A stretch of 64,000 nucleotides of DNA. Source: SIG440 sp045646865. Lineage in GTDB: Bacteria; Bacillota; Clostridia; Monoglobales; Monoglobaceae. The notes under the pieces were generated by a model. It ran no database searches and was not told the origin of the DNA. It was given only the letters and a program-made list of their open reading frames with translations. The stretch covers positions 104,188-168,187 of the forward strand of contig JAZRLM010000015.1 in assembly GCA_045646865.1 (NCBI GenBank), read 5' to 3'. This document shows positions 33,839 to 41,686 of the stretch, piece by piece (the first letter of the stretch is position 1; each line of letters starts with the position of its first letter). A program made the position numbers and the translations under genes.

Positions 33839-34830
33839 ATAGCTTCTTCAATAGCAACAGCAACTGCAACAGTCATACCAACCATGGGGTTGTTACCTGC
33901 GCCGAGGAGACCCATCATTTCAACATGGGCAGGAACTGATGAAGAACCTGCGAACTGAGCATCACTGTGCATACGACCCATTGTATCAGTCATACCGTAT
34001 GATGCAGGACCTGCAGCCATATTATCAGGATGAAGTGTACGGCCTGTACCGCCACCTGATGCAACTGAGAAGTACTTCTTGCCCTGTTCGATACATTCCT
34101 TCTTGTATGTACCTGCAACAGGATGCTGGAATCTTGTGGGGTTGGTTGAGTTACCTGTGATAGATACGTCAACACCTTCAAGATGCATGATTGCAACGCC
34201 TTCACGAACGTCGTCAGAACCATAGCAACGAACCTTTGAACGTTCGCCGTCCGAATATGCCTTTTCGCGAACAATTTTAACTTCGCCTGTTGCATAATCG
34301 AATTCTGTCTGAACATAAGTAAAGCCGTTAATTCTTGAAATAATAAGTGCCGCGTCCTTACCAAGACCGTTAAGGATAACACGGAGGGGTTCTTTACGAA
34401 CCTTGTTTGCGCTGCGTGCAATACCGATAGCGCCTTCAGCAGCAGCAAATGATTCGTGACCTGCGAGGAATGCAAAGCACTTTGTATCTTCGCTCAGGAG
34501 CATTGCGCCCAAGTTACCGTGGCCAAGACCAACCTTTCTGTCATCAGCAACAGAGCCGGGAATACAGAAAGCCTGAAGACCTTCGCCGATAACCTTTGCT
34601 GCTTCTGCAGCGGTCTTTACGCCTCTCTTGATTGCAAGAGCTGCACCTACAACATAAGCCCAGCCTGCGTTTTCAAAAGCGATGGGCTGAATACCCTTAA
34701 CGATTGCGTAAGGATCAATGCCCTTCTCGTCGCAGATAGCCTTTGCTTCGTCGATTGATGCAATGCCGTTTGCGCTCAGAACTTTGTTTATAGTATCAAT
34801 TCTTCTTTCATAACTTTCAAATAAAGCCAT
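33832..34830 (-). CDS. GGGtGRT family protein
   Basis: 332 aa. Named for its conserved motif, seen here as SGGGTGRTLHPDNMAAG followed by PASYGMTDTMGRMHSDAQFAG. The function is not established; genes of this family sit beside NifU-like Fe-S scaffold genes in Clostridia, as here (14-base gap). A role in Fe-S or metal handling is an inference from that linkage only. Its stop codon lies inside a perfect 12-bp hairpin. Confidence 0.88.
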   Translation of the reverse strand: MALFESYERRIDTINKVLSANGIASIDEAKAICDEKGIDPYAIVKGIQPIAFENAGWAYVVGAALAIKRGVKTAAEAAKVIGEGLQAFCIPGSVADDRKVGLGHGNLGAMLLSEDTKCFAFLAGHESFAAAEGAIGIARSANKVRKEPLRVILNGLGKDAALIISRINGFTYVQTEFDYATGEVKIVREKAYSDGERSKVRCYGSDDVREGVAIMHLEGVDVSITGNSTNPTRFQHPVAGTYKKECIEQGKKYFSVASGGGTGRTLHPDNMAAGPASYGMTDTMGRMHSDAQFAGSSSVPAHVEMMGLLGAGNNPMVGMTVAVAVAIEEAMN

Positions 34831-34844
34831 TATCCTATACCTCC

Positions 34845-35537
34845 TTATTCGTGTCTGGGGTCAATCATCTTGACTGCATCCTGAACTCTGCCGTATGTAC
34901 CCATAGCCTTTTTCATAGCTTCGTTAGCGTCCATACCGCCTTTAATCATATCCATCATCTTGCCAACGTGAACAAATTCATAACCGATGATTTCGTCATC
35001 TGCATCAAGAGCGATTTTTGTAACATAACCCTCTGCCATTTCAAGGTATCTTGAACCCTTTGCAAGAGTTCCGTACATTGTACCAACCTGGCTTCTGAGA
35101 CCCTTACCAAGGTCTTCAAGACCTGCACCAATGGGAAGACCGCCTTCTGAGAACGCTGTCTGTGTTCTTCCGTAAACAATCTGGAGGAACAGTTCTCTCA
35201 TTGCTGTGTTGATAGCATCACAAACAAGGTCTGTGTTAAGCGCTTCAAGAATTGTCTTGCCGGGAAGAATTTCAGATGCCATAGCAGCTGAGTGTGTCAT
35301 ACCTGAACAACCAAGTGTTTCAACAAGAGCTTCCTGAATGATACCGTCTTTAACATTGAGAGTAAGCTTGCAGGCACCCTGCTGAGGAGCACACCAGCCA
35401 ACACCGTGTGTAAGACCTGAAATGTCAGTAACTTCCTTTGACTTTACCCATTTTCCTTCTTCCGGTATGGGTGCGGGACCGTGATTTGCGCCTTTTTTAA
35501 CAACGCACATTCTTTCTACTTCTGAAGAATAAATCAT
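34845..35537 (-). CDS. NifU-like iron-sulfur cluster scaffold protein
   Basis: 230 aa from the ATG at 35537, AAAGGAG upstream; the open frame extends 78 codons further but that part is low-complexity intergenic translation. NifU-N/IscU-like: Cys in VGWCAPQQGACKLTL and ETLGCSGMTHSAAMASEIL provide candidate cluster ligands. Probably assembles or transfers Fe-S clusters with the downstream GGGtGRT protein. Confidence 0.85.
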   Translation of the reverse strand: MIYSSEVERMCVVKKGANHGPAPIPEEGKWVKSKEVTDISGLTHGVGWCAPQQGACKLTLNVKDGIIQEALVETLGCSGMTHSAAMASEILPGKTILEALNTDLVCDAINTAMRELFLQIVYGRTQTAFSEGGLPIGAGLEDLGKGLRSQVGTMYGTLAKGSRYLEMAEGYVTKIALDADDEIIGYEFVHVGKMMDMIKGGMDANEAMKKAMGTYGRVQDAVKMIDPRHE

Positions 35538-35679
35538 TTTTTTCTCCTTTCCCTTGGGCATTGCGCCCACATCCCTTTTGGGATATTTGTTTTTCTTTTT
35601 CTTTTGAAAAAATTCATTTGGTATTATTTTAACACAAAACGACATACTTTTACAAGAGACTTTTAATAATTTTTTGAAA

Positions 35680-35708
35680 AATATAATAATAAATTTCATT
35701 TTTGTTAA
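35680..35708 (-). promoter_or_regulatory. Candidate promoter of NifU-like/GGGtGRT operon
   Basis: Minus strand: TTAACA (35708-35703), 17-base spacer, TATATT (35685-35680). Confidence 0.5.
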
Positions 35709-35853
35709 AAATATATCAACGTCAAAGTTGTTTAATGACAAATTATAGGCACTTTCGCAAGATAATTCCAAACTTTGTGACAGCCTTTTACAATTTTCGG
35801 GGGCTGACTTGTGTTTTCTCCCTGACTTTAAGGGATTTTATTCCGTATTGATA

Positions 35854-35882
35854 TTGACAATTCTTCTCAAATAGTATATGAT
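35854..35882 (+). promoter_or_regulatory. Promoter of the mreB/mbl gene
   Basis: TTGACA (35854-35859), 17-base spacer, TATGAT (35877-35882), about 60 bases before the start codon. Confidence 0.8.
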
Positions 35883-35944
35883 ATATAAGATATAGACGAT
35901 TAATTGACTGACTATCTGATAAATTTTAAGGTAAGGTGATATAA

Positions 35945-36958
35945 ATGTTCGGACAGGATATAGGTATAGACCTGGGCACAGCCTCGGTTTTGGTTTACAT
36001 TAAGGGTAAAGGCATTGTTGCCAAGGAACCCTCTGTCGTTGCTGTGGACAAGAACACATCCAGACTTTATGCCGTTGGCGAAGAAGCTCAGCGTATGCTG
36101 GGCAGAACCCCCGGTAATATTGTTGCAATCCGTCCTCTTCGTGATGGTGTTATTTCCGACTACAATACCACCGAACGAATGATTAAATACTTTCTTCAGA
36201 AGGTTACCAAGCGTAGCATCTTTAAGCCCCGCGTAATCATCTGCGTTCCCAGCGGTGTTACCGAAGTTGAAGAACGTGCCGTTATTGATGCAGGTATTCA
36301 GGCAGGAGCAAGCAAGGTTCACCTTATCGAAGAACCTTTGGCTGCCGCAATCGGTGTTGGCATTGACATTTCTCAGCCTTACGGTTCTATGATTGTTGAT
36401 ATCGGTGGCGGCACATCAGACGTTGCTGTTATCTCACTGGGCGGCATTGTTACCAGCCAGTCAATCAAGGTTGCAGGCGACAAATTCAACGAAGCAATCG
36501 TTAAATACATCAGAAAGAAGTATAATATTCTCATTGGCGAAAGAACTGCCGAGGAATTGAAAATTAACATCGGTTGCGTTTATAAGCGCGAAAAGAACCT
36601 CACTATGGATGTCCGTGGCAGAAGCCTTGTTTCAGGTCTTCCCAAGATGGTTACAATTTCTTCTTTGGAAATTCTGGATGCCCTTGCCGAGCCGGCTTCT
36701 ACAATTATTGATGCGGTTAAGGCCGTTCTCGAAAAAACTCCACCCGAACTGGTTGCTGACATTAGTGCACGCGGCATTATTCTTACCGGCGGCGGCGCTT
36801 TAGTTTACGGTATGGACAAACTTATCGAAGTTGAAACAGGTATCCGTACTATCGTTGCCGACGATGCAGAGTCTTGCGTTGCTCTTGGCACAGGAAAAGC
36901 TCTTGATAATATCTCTATCCTCCAGAGCTATAATCCCACCAAACGCTTCGCTGATTAA
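35945..36958 (+). CDS. mreB: Rod shape-determining protein, MreB/Mbl family
   Basis: 337 aa bacterial actin. Phosphate-1 loop IGIDLGTASVLVYI, the VDIGGGTSDVAVISLGG phosphate-2 region, RPLRDGVISDYNTTERM and TGGGALVYGMDKLI adenosine motif are intact. Forms membrane-bound filaments that guide lateral wall synthesis. No mreC/mreD follow, so this may be the Mbl paralogue type that is encoded alone. GGTGAT precedes the ATG. Confidence 0.93.
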   Translation: MFGQDIGIDLGTASVLVYIKGKGIVAKEPSVVAVDKNTSRLYAVGEEAQRMLGRTPGNIVAIRPLRDGVISDYNTTERMIKYFLQKVTKRSIFKPRVIICVPSGVTEVEERAVIDAGIQAGASKVHLIEEPLAAAIGVGIDISQPYGSMIVDIGGGTSDVAVISLGGIVTSQSIKVAGDKFNEAIVKYIRKKYNILIGERTAEELKINIGCVYKREKNLTMDVRGRSLVSGLPKMVTISSLEILDALAEPASTIIDAVKAVLEKTPPELVADISARGIILTGGGALVYGMDKLIEVETGIRTIVADDAESCVALGTGKALDNISILQSYNPTKRFAD

Positions 36959-37005
36959 TTAACTCAAAAAGGGGGCGGCTTACCTTCCCCCCAGCATACA
37001 TATAT

Positions 37006-37156
37006 GGACAGGTATCGAAGTGGGGACGTTTGCGAGCGCTGTCGGTGACAGAAAAAGCGAGCACTAAGGAGTGGCAGCGGTCGAAATTTTGCGAGCGACA
37101 CGCGAACAGAAATTTTCGGGTACCGCAACAGAACATAACGGGGCGCACTCGAAATC
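37006..37156 (+). pseudogene. tRNA-Ser 5'-half remnant 1, interrupted
   Basis: GGACAGGTATCGAAGTGG (37006-37023) is identical to the first 18 bases of the intact tRNA-Ser; the following CATAACGGGG and ACTCGAAATC resume at 37134-37156 after a 110-base insertion in the D-arm. Nothing matches beyond the anticodon loop. Confidence 0.65.
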
Positions 37157-37318
37157 CATCAAATAATTTTGAATTTGTTGGAATGCAAATCTCCGCAAAC
37201 GCCGTAACGGTGCGGTTTTCAGCAATCAGTGCTGACAATAAAGAAATTCTTTTCTAATGAGATTTCTAATAAATTTTAATATTTGCTTTAAACTCATTTT
37301 TTGAGTTTATATATACAC

Positions 37319-37360
37319 GGAGCGGTATCGAAGTGGTCATAACGAGCGCGACTCGAAATC
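37319..37360 (+). pseudogene. tRNA-Ser 5'-half remnant 2
   Basis: Positions 37319-37360 align with the tRNA-Ser 5' half from GGAGCGGTATCGAAGTGG through ACTCGAAATC, then diverge. The anticodon stem cannot close, so it is not a working tRNA. Confidence 0.65.
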
Positions 37361-37543
37361 CCCTCGGTTACACTGTAACTATACCCCTACAAATGGCTTA
37401 ACCACGCGGGTTTAAGCGAGGTTCAAACCTTGTTTTTACACCCTTATCTAGCGGTTTTTCTAGCCATTTCTAACATTTTTCTAACAAAATTTTATAATAT
37501 GCTCAGTTTTTTCTCCGTCAAATCGGAGTTCAAACATACACAC

Positions 37544-37638
37544 GGACAGGTATCGAAGTGGTCATAACGGGGCTGACTCGAAATCAGTTTGTCGGTATTC
37601 AATCCGGCACGTGGGTTCGAATCCCACCCTGTCCGCCA
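37544..37638 (+). tRNA. tRNA-Ser (anticodon CGA)
   Basis: Class II tRNA with encoded CCA. Acceptor GGACAGG/CCTGTCC, anticodon loop CTCGAAA (CGA), a long variable arm (TTGTCGGTATTCAATCCGGCA) of the serine type, and T-arm GGGTTCGAATCCC. Followed by a terminator and then accessory genes, the classic site for genomic-island integration. Confidence 0.92.
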
Positions 37639-37642
37639 ACAA

Positions 37643-37682
37643 AAACCTTTTTTGTATAACCATACAAAAAAGGTTTTTTGTT
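37643..37682 (+). terminator. tRNA-Ser terminator
   Basis: AACCTTTTTTGTAT pairs with ATACAAAAAAGGTT around four bases, followed by TTTTTGTTTTT. Confidence 0.85.
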
Positions 37683-37768
37683 TTTAGCAAAAATTTGAAA
37701 GGTTGAAATAATCGCAATATTGTGATAAACTTAAAATAACATTTAAGATTTAATAAAGGAGGCACAAC

Positions 37769-39364
37769 ATGAAACAAAAGACATTTATATCAGAAGTTTC
37801 AAATGGAGAAAATCCGAATCCGCACGACAATATTTTTGTAGGCATTTGGAAGCAGTACGAAAGAGTTGTGCTTCATAGCTTGATAACATCATTTGGTCTT
37901 GATTTTCTTGTTCACGATCAGCATGGTGGAGATGTAGACACCGTTCACGGTGTGCGTGGAGGTATTGCATATAAAAACCCAGACAATGCAGCAGCGTATG
38001 AGGTGCGCGGTGCTTACGATACGGCAGTATATCATGGCGATGATAGATATAAAATGCGTGTGCAGGAAGCAAGAACAGCGTTTAATAGTGAAGGTATAAG
38101 AGTTGAAGATGCGTATGTTCCTGGAAGATTGCTTTCTTTTACAAAAGCTTCGTCAGTAGGAACAACAGGACGCGCAAATCTTGATCACGTCGTTGCGGCA
38201 AAGGAAATACACGAAGATAAAGGTAGAATATTAGCAGGAATAGATGGCGTTGATTTGGCGAACAGCGAATACAATTTGCGTTTCACAAATGAAAACCTTA
38301 ACAAGTCGAAAGGTGCGGATTCTGTAGAAGAAGTTCTTGGTAGAGAAAGACATAACTTCGATGGTGAAAAAGGTAGAGAAATACCTGATGAGGTCGCTAA
38401 CAAAATGCGTGCGGAGGATAAACAAGCTCGTGCGCACATGGATGAAGAAATTGAGCAGGCATATTATTCAAGTGCCCGATTTTTAGGAGATGCAGCTACT
38501 GCAGCATATCAGCGTGGTGTTGAAATGGGTATGCGACAAGCGTTAGGTTTTTATTTTTTGGAAATATGGCTTGCATGCGAGGATGAATTTGCAGGTATCA
38601 ATTCGCATTGTGAAATAGCGACAGTTATCGCTGCTATAAAAAACGGAGTTGCAAAGGGCTCTGAAAATGCACTAAAAAAATACAAAGACTTATTCAGGAA
38701 TTTCGGCGAAGGCTTTGTGGCTGGAACAATGGCTAGTCTGACAACCACACTTATAAACATTTTTGTCACAACAGATAAAAATACTGTTAGATACATACGA
38801 CAGGCATCGGTAGCAATAGTTCAGGCAGGAAATATTCTGATTATTAATCCAAGCAATTTGCTCGTTGGTGAGCAGTTGAAAGCGGCTACAGTAACATTGG
38901 CAACAGGAGCAAGTGTCATAGCAGGAACGGCAGTGGGCAATCTCATAGAAAAGACACCAATATATAAAATACCAGAAGTCGGCAGACTTGTTCAAATATT
39001 CTGCTCAACACTGGTTAGTGGATTGCTGTCTTGTACGTTGCTTATAATGCTTGACAGGAGCAAACTTATCAATAACCTTGTAGCGTCGCTGAACAAATAC
39101 GAAGATGAGACGCGTAATTATGCGAAGCTCGCAGAAGAATTTACGCACATGGCGGCAGAAATGGAAAGTTACGATATAGCTGCATTTAGTGCTGATGTAA
39201 TGCGCTTCGATGATATTACACACAGAATTGCCGCAGCGACAAGCGAAGAAGAAATGGAGAAAGTTTTAGTTTCCGTTTACACTATTTTTGATATGGATAT
39301 GCCGTGGGGTGACGATATCAATAGCTTTATGGGCGATTCGAGCAACAAACTGGTATTCAATTAA
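37769..39364 (+). CDS. HNH-like nuclease / membrane-domain protein, unrecognised family
   Basis: 531 aa, AAAGGAGG before the ATG. Residues ~138-181 resemble an HNH nuclease core: LDH140VV, a second His at 148, then ANSEYNL and NENLNKSK. A charged helical linker follows (to ~240), then a hydrophobic Gly/Ala-rich region (residues ~310-440) with several possible transmembrane segments (FVAGTMASLTTTLINIFV, AATVTLATGASVIAGTAVG, TLVSGLLSCTLLIML) and a soluble C-terminus. I do not recognise the family. First of three co-directional genes next to the tRNA-Ser; a nuclease-plus-membrane layout suggests defence or toxin function, which is inference. Confidence 0.6.
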   Translation: MKQKTFISEVSNGENPNPHDNIFVGIWKQYERVVLHSLITSFGLDFLVHDQHGGDVDTVHGVRGGIAYKNPDNAAAYEVRGAYDTAVYHGDDRYKMRVQEARTAFNSEGIRVEDAYVPGRLLSFTKASSVGTTGRANLDHVVAAKEIHEDKGRILAGIDGVDLANSEYNLRFTNENLNKSKGADSVEEVLGRERHNFDGEKGREIPDEVANKMRAEDKQARAHMDEEIEQAYYSSARFLGDAATAAYQRGVEMGMRQALGFYFLEIWLACEDEFAGINSHCEIATVIAAIKNGVAKGSENALKKYKDLFRNFGEGFVAGTMASLTTTLINIFVTTDKNTVRYIRQASVAIVQAGNILIINPSNLLVGEQLKAATVTLATGASVIAGTAVGNLIEKTPIYKIPEVGRLVQIFCSTLVSGLLSCTLLIMLDRSKLINNLVASLNKYEDETRNYAKLAEEFTHMAAEMESYDIAAFSADVMRFDDITHRIAAATSEEEMEKVLVSVYTIFDMDMPWGDDINSFMGDSSNKLVFN

Positions 39365-39384
39365 AATAGCGCGGAGGAATAATT

Positions 39385-40299
39385 ATGTTTATCATACGAT
39401 GGTTAATAGAAAAGCTTACAAAATTCTTTTCATCTAAAGCAGGCAAAATTGCTGCAGGTGTCGGAGTAGGTGTGGGCGTGGGAGCAGCCGCTTATGGTGG
39501 CGTTGAAATAGGCAAAGCTGTAAAATTAAGTAAGCGTGCAAAAAAAATTCGAGATGAAGCACTGCAGCGCCATGAAGAACATTACAGCAAAGCGCAGATG
39601 GCATTGGAAATAGCCGGTGATAAAAAGCTCGCAGTAGTAAAATCTTTTGAAGACTTTGCAAATCAAATGGAAAAACTGCAAGGAAGACCGGAGTTTGCTG
39701 ATATTATACCAAGGGACTGTAATTTACCAAAATTCACAGCAGAAGATTTGAAAGTGATTTCAAACAAGGTGGCATTGGCTGTCGAAGGTGCAGCATTTGC
39801 AGGAGCAGGCGCAGGACTTGGTATAGCAGCTTACGGATTAAACGTTTTTGCGTTCGGACCCGGTGTGTTGTTTGCTGGCGTAGGGATACTTCTAGCAGGA
39901 GAACATATAAAGAAGAAAGCTATTGAAAATGGCAAACAAGCAAAGTTGCTCGCAAAAGAAGTAAAACATTTGGTGACTCAATACGATGAACTTACTGATG
40001 CGGCAAAAAATTTAGCAAGACAACTGGATGATGCTTTTTCGCAATACCAGAGATGTTTCGGTAAGATGAAAAAAATACTTGTAAAGAAAACACAGTGGAA
40101 TAGCCTAACAGAAAAAGAACAGCAGATAATAAAAAACACTGTTATGTTGGTAGGAGCACTGTTTGAACTTTGTAAAGTTGAGCTCGTAGTGAAGGAAAGA
40201 AAAACTGAAACTGTTAATACAGAAGCTGTTAAAAAATCGGAAGCTGTAGTGGATAAAACGTTGAAAAAAACAAAAAAGAAATTTACAATCTTCGGATAA
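39385..40299 (+). CDS. Glycine-zipper membrane protein, unknown
   Basis: 304 aa, GGAGGAATAATT before the ATG, 20 bases after the previous gene. N-terminal amphipathic helix, then a Gly/Val/Ala-rich segment (GKIAAGVGVGVGVGAAAYGG), a charged helical region, and a second Gly-rich hydrophobic hairpin (residues ~130-175, AGAGAGLGIAAYGL and GVLFAGVGILLAG). The C-terminal half is a probable coiled coil ending in a Lys-rich tail. Gly-zipper repeats are common in pore-forming or membrane-inserting proteins; no family match is known to me. Confidence 0.6.
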   Translation: MFIIRWLIEKLTKFFSSKAGKIAAGVGVGVGVGAAAYGGVEIGKAVKLSKRAKKIRDEALQRHEEHYSKAQMALEIAGDKKLAVVKSFEDFANQMEKLQGRPEFADIIPRDCNLPKFTAEDLKVISNKVALAVEGAAFAGAGAGLGIAAYGLNVFAFGPGVLFAGVGILLAGEHIKKKAIENGKQAKLLAKEVKHLVTQYDELTDAAKNLARQLDDAFSQYQRCFGKMKKILVKKTQWNSLTEKEQQIIKNTVMLVGALFELCKVELVVKERKTETVNTEAVKKSEAVVDKTLKKTKKKFTIFG

Positions 40300-40317
40300 A
40301 GCAGGCAGGTAAGAAAA

Positions 40318-40749
40318 ATGGATATAATAAAAATAATGATTAAAAGTGCATCGGGTTACGGTCCCATAGATGATGCATATGAGGATAAGATTACATTGAC
40401 AGATTCGTCTATTAGTTACGAATATACACCACATCCACTGAGCCAGTCAGAATTAAATGTTTATAGAAAATGGTCATATAAAACAGACAACCCACTGTTC
40501 AAAAGCATTTTCAAGGATATTGCAGCCAAAACACCAGAGTATTTATATAACGACGAAATATTGTTTGCATGCGATATCGGCCCCACAATTATAACGGCAA
40601 CTTTTGAAGATAAACACAAAGAGACAGTAAATTATTTTTGTCCAAGCGAATTCTTTGCCGAATACTTTCGATTAATAAAAAAGTTGGTGCCTCCATGCGA
40701 AGATGTACCCGTTGTACTTAAGACAAATGAAGATTTCGAAGACGAATAA
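40318..40749 (+). CDS. Hypothetical protein, third gene of the cassette
   Basis: 143 aa, GGCAGGTAAG before the ATG, 18 bases after the membrane-protein gene. Soluble, beta-rich in appearance, starting MDIIKIMIKSASGYGPI and ending acidic (TNEDFEDE). No motif recognised. Position and spacing make it part of the same transcript, perhaps an immunity, sensor or accessory protein. A strong terminator follows. Confidence 0.55.
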   Translation: MDIIKIMIKSASGYGPIDDAYEDKITLTDSSISYEYTPHPLSQSELNVYRKWSYKTDNPLFKSIFKDIAAKTPEYLYNDEILFACDIGPTIITATFEDKHKETVNYFCPSEFFAEYFRLIKKLVPPCEDVPVVLKTNEDFEDE

Positions 40750-40755
40750 GTATAA

Positions 40756-40785
40756 GACCACCAAACTTGATAATGTTTGGTGGTC
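40756..40785 (+). terminator. Terminator after the three-gene cassette
   Basis: GACCACCAAAC pairs perfectly with GTTTGGTGGTC around eight bases, followed by TCTTTGTT. Confidence 0.85.
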
Positions 40786-40919
40786 TCTTTGTTCTTCCAC
40801 ACGCCCTTTAACAGCCGTCTTATTTGCGATTTAATGTCTTGGGTGTAACTACCCTACCCGAGAGAGTTTTGTCTTACAACCCCTTTAACAGCCTTGGACA
40901 TTGGCCCTAAAAATCGATT

Positions 40920-41414
40920 TTAAATGCTATCAAGTACATTAACCACATTTACACCTTTTCTCTTTGCATAATCAATCGTATTCTTCGTTCCACTCTTTTG
41001 TCCATTAAACACCGCAATCACAAGATTTGATCTGTCAACCATCCATTCATTTCTCACCTGATAGCATCCGGTGAAGTAATGGTCATTGATTTCTTTTACA
41101 AGGTCAGCATTTTTAATTATCTTATTAAACCTCATCTTTTCTGTTATACTCCGCCTGCTCTCAAAATTGGGGTGTGGCAAAGCACATATAAGATGTAAGT
41201 CCTTGTTTATCTTCTTTCTCTCCAACACAATCTCTGCTGCCCATATATCCGTTCCCATTGCCATACCCGTTATAAAGGTTACATACCCATCTGCAATAGC
41301 ATCGTCTATTGCTTTTTCAAGTAGAGGTTTAATTTCTTTCTCCCCAATCTTCATTTTGTCAGGACGATGCCCTGTGAAACAACATCTGTGTAATCTCAAT
41401 TCTTCTTGATTCAT
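40920..41414 (-). CDS. SLOG-family (DUF1273/YpsA-like) nucleotide-binding protein
   Basis: 164 aa from the ATG at 41414 with GGAGAG six bases upstream; the frame extends to 41447 but into the inverted repeat. Opens with the family motif CCFTGHRPDKM, then FITGMAMGTDIWAAEIVL and the loop SNLVIAVFNGQKSGTKNTIDYA. SLOG proteins are Rossmann-like and are proposed to bind or cleave nucleotide-derived ligands, some in defence signalling. The upstream region looks invertible and, in the sequenced orientation, has its promoter pointing away and a terminator in the way, so the gene may be OFF here. Confidence 0.82.
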   Translation of the reverse strand: MNQEELRLHRCCFTGHRPDKMKIGEKEIKPLLEKAIDDAIADGYVTFITGMAMGTDIWAAEIVLERKKINKDLHLICALPHPNFESRRSITEKMRFNKIIKNADLVKEINDHYFTGCYQVRNEWMVDRSNLVIAVFNGQKSGTKNTIDYAKRKGVNVVNVLDSI

Positions 41415-41433
41415 ATCATTCTCTCCATTAGCA

Positions 41434-41453
41434 CACATAATCAACATTATGTG
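41434..41453. repeat. Inverted repeat, left (candidate recombination site)
   Basis: CACATAAT-CAAC-ATTATGTG: two 8-bp arms around an asymmetric 4-bp centre, the layout of a tyrosine-recombinase core site. It is the exact reverse complement of 41664-41683. Confidence 0.85.
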
Positions 41454-41478
41454 TGTAACTTTGAGCTTGAAAACAAAA

Positions 41479-41500
41479 ATATCGCCCTAAACGGCGATAT
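41479..41500 (-). terminator. Minus-strand terminator inside the invertible segment
   Basis: Minus strand: ATATCGCC-GTTTAG-GGCGATAT followed by TTTTGTTTT. It would stop read-through from the recombinase gene into the SLOG gene in this orientation. Confidence 0.75.
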
Positions 41501-41608
41501 CGGTTACCACGATTTTCAAAGAGTTCCAGACCAATGAACTTCAAAATCTTCATTGGTCAATTTGGTATGTCCAAATTTTCTGATTTTCTTCTAAAACTTC
41601 TTGAAACA

Positions 41609-41637
41609 TTGACCTTTATGTACTTTCGTGGTATAAT
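41609..41637 (+). promoter_or_regulatory. Near-consensus promoter inside the invertible segment
   Basis: TTGACC (41609-41614), 17-base spacer, TATAAT (41632-41637) with extended TGG. It points right, where no plus-strand gene exists for more than 11 kb. Confidence 0.85.
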
Positions 41638-41663
41638 TTACTCAAATAAATTTATAATTTTGC

Positions 41664-41683
41664 CACATAATGTTGATTATGTG
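41664..41683. repeat. Inverted repeat, right (candidate recombination site)
   Basis: CACATAAT-GTTG-ATTATGTG, reverse complement of 41434-41453. No T-run follows on either strand, which argues against a simple terminator. Confidence 0.85.
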
Positions 41684-41686
41684 GCT

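Larger units (their letters stand above)
35538..35944. other. AT-rich divergent promoter region
   Basis: About 400 bases with no gene. Holds a minus-strand promoter at 35680-35708 and a plus-strand promoter at 35854-35882. The NifU-like transcript would have a leader of about 135 bases in which I recognise no riboswitch. Confidence 0.5.
36959..37543. other. Gene-free region with broken tRNA-Ser copies
   Basis: About 585 bases with no gene. It holds two degenerate 5'-half copies of the downstream tRNA-Ser (37006-37156, interrupted; 37319-37360) and a CGAAATTTT/AAATTTTCG inverted repeat inside the interruption of the first copy (about 37082-37118). Confidence 0.6.
41454..41663. promoter_or_regulatory. 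Candidate invertible promoter segment (210 bp)
   Basis: The DNA between the two 20-bp inverted repeats holds a near-consensus promoter (41609-41637) pointing right, a minus-strand terminator hairpin (41479-41500) and a perfect 10-bp hairpin GACCAATGAA/TTCATTGGTC (41529-41558). No gene. Inverting the segment would place the promoter about 70 bases upstream of the SLOG gene and pointing at it. The neighbouring tyrosine recombinase stop codon is four bases from the right repeat. Confidence 0.65.

Noticed and set aside
37319..37360. Additional functional tRNA-Ser
   Set aside because: Anticodon stem does not pair and there is no matching acceptor 3' strand.
40804..40893. Direct repeat CCCTTTAACAGCC (two copies, 77 bases apart)
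   Set aside because: Short, no gene or transposon structure between copies; not enough to call an element or att pair.
41434..41683. Both inverted repeats read as ordinary terminators
   Set aside because: Neither is followed by a T-run, the left one lies in a 5' leader, and the two are exact inverted copies with an asymmetric centre; a recombination-site reading fits better, though not proven.
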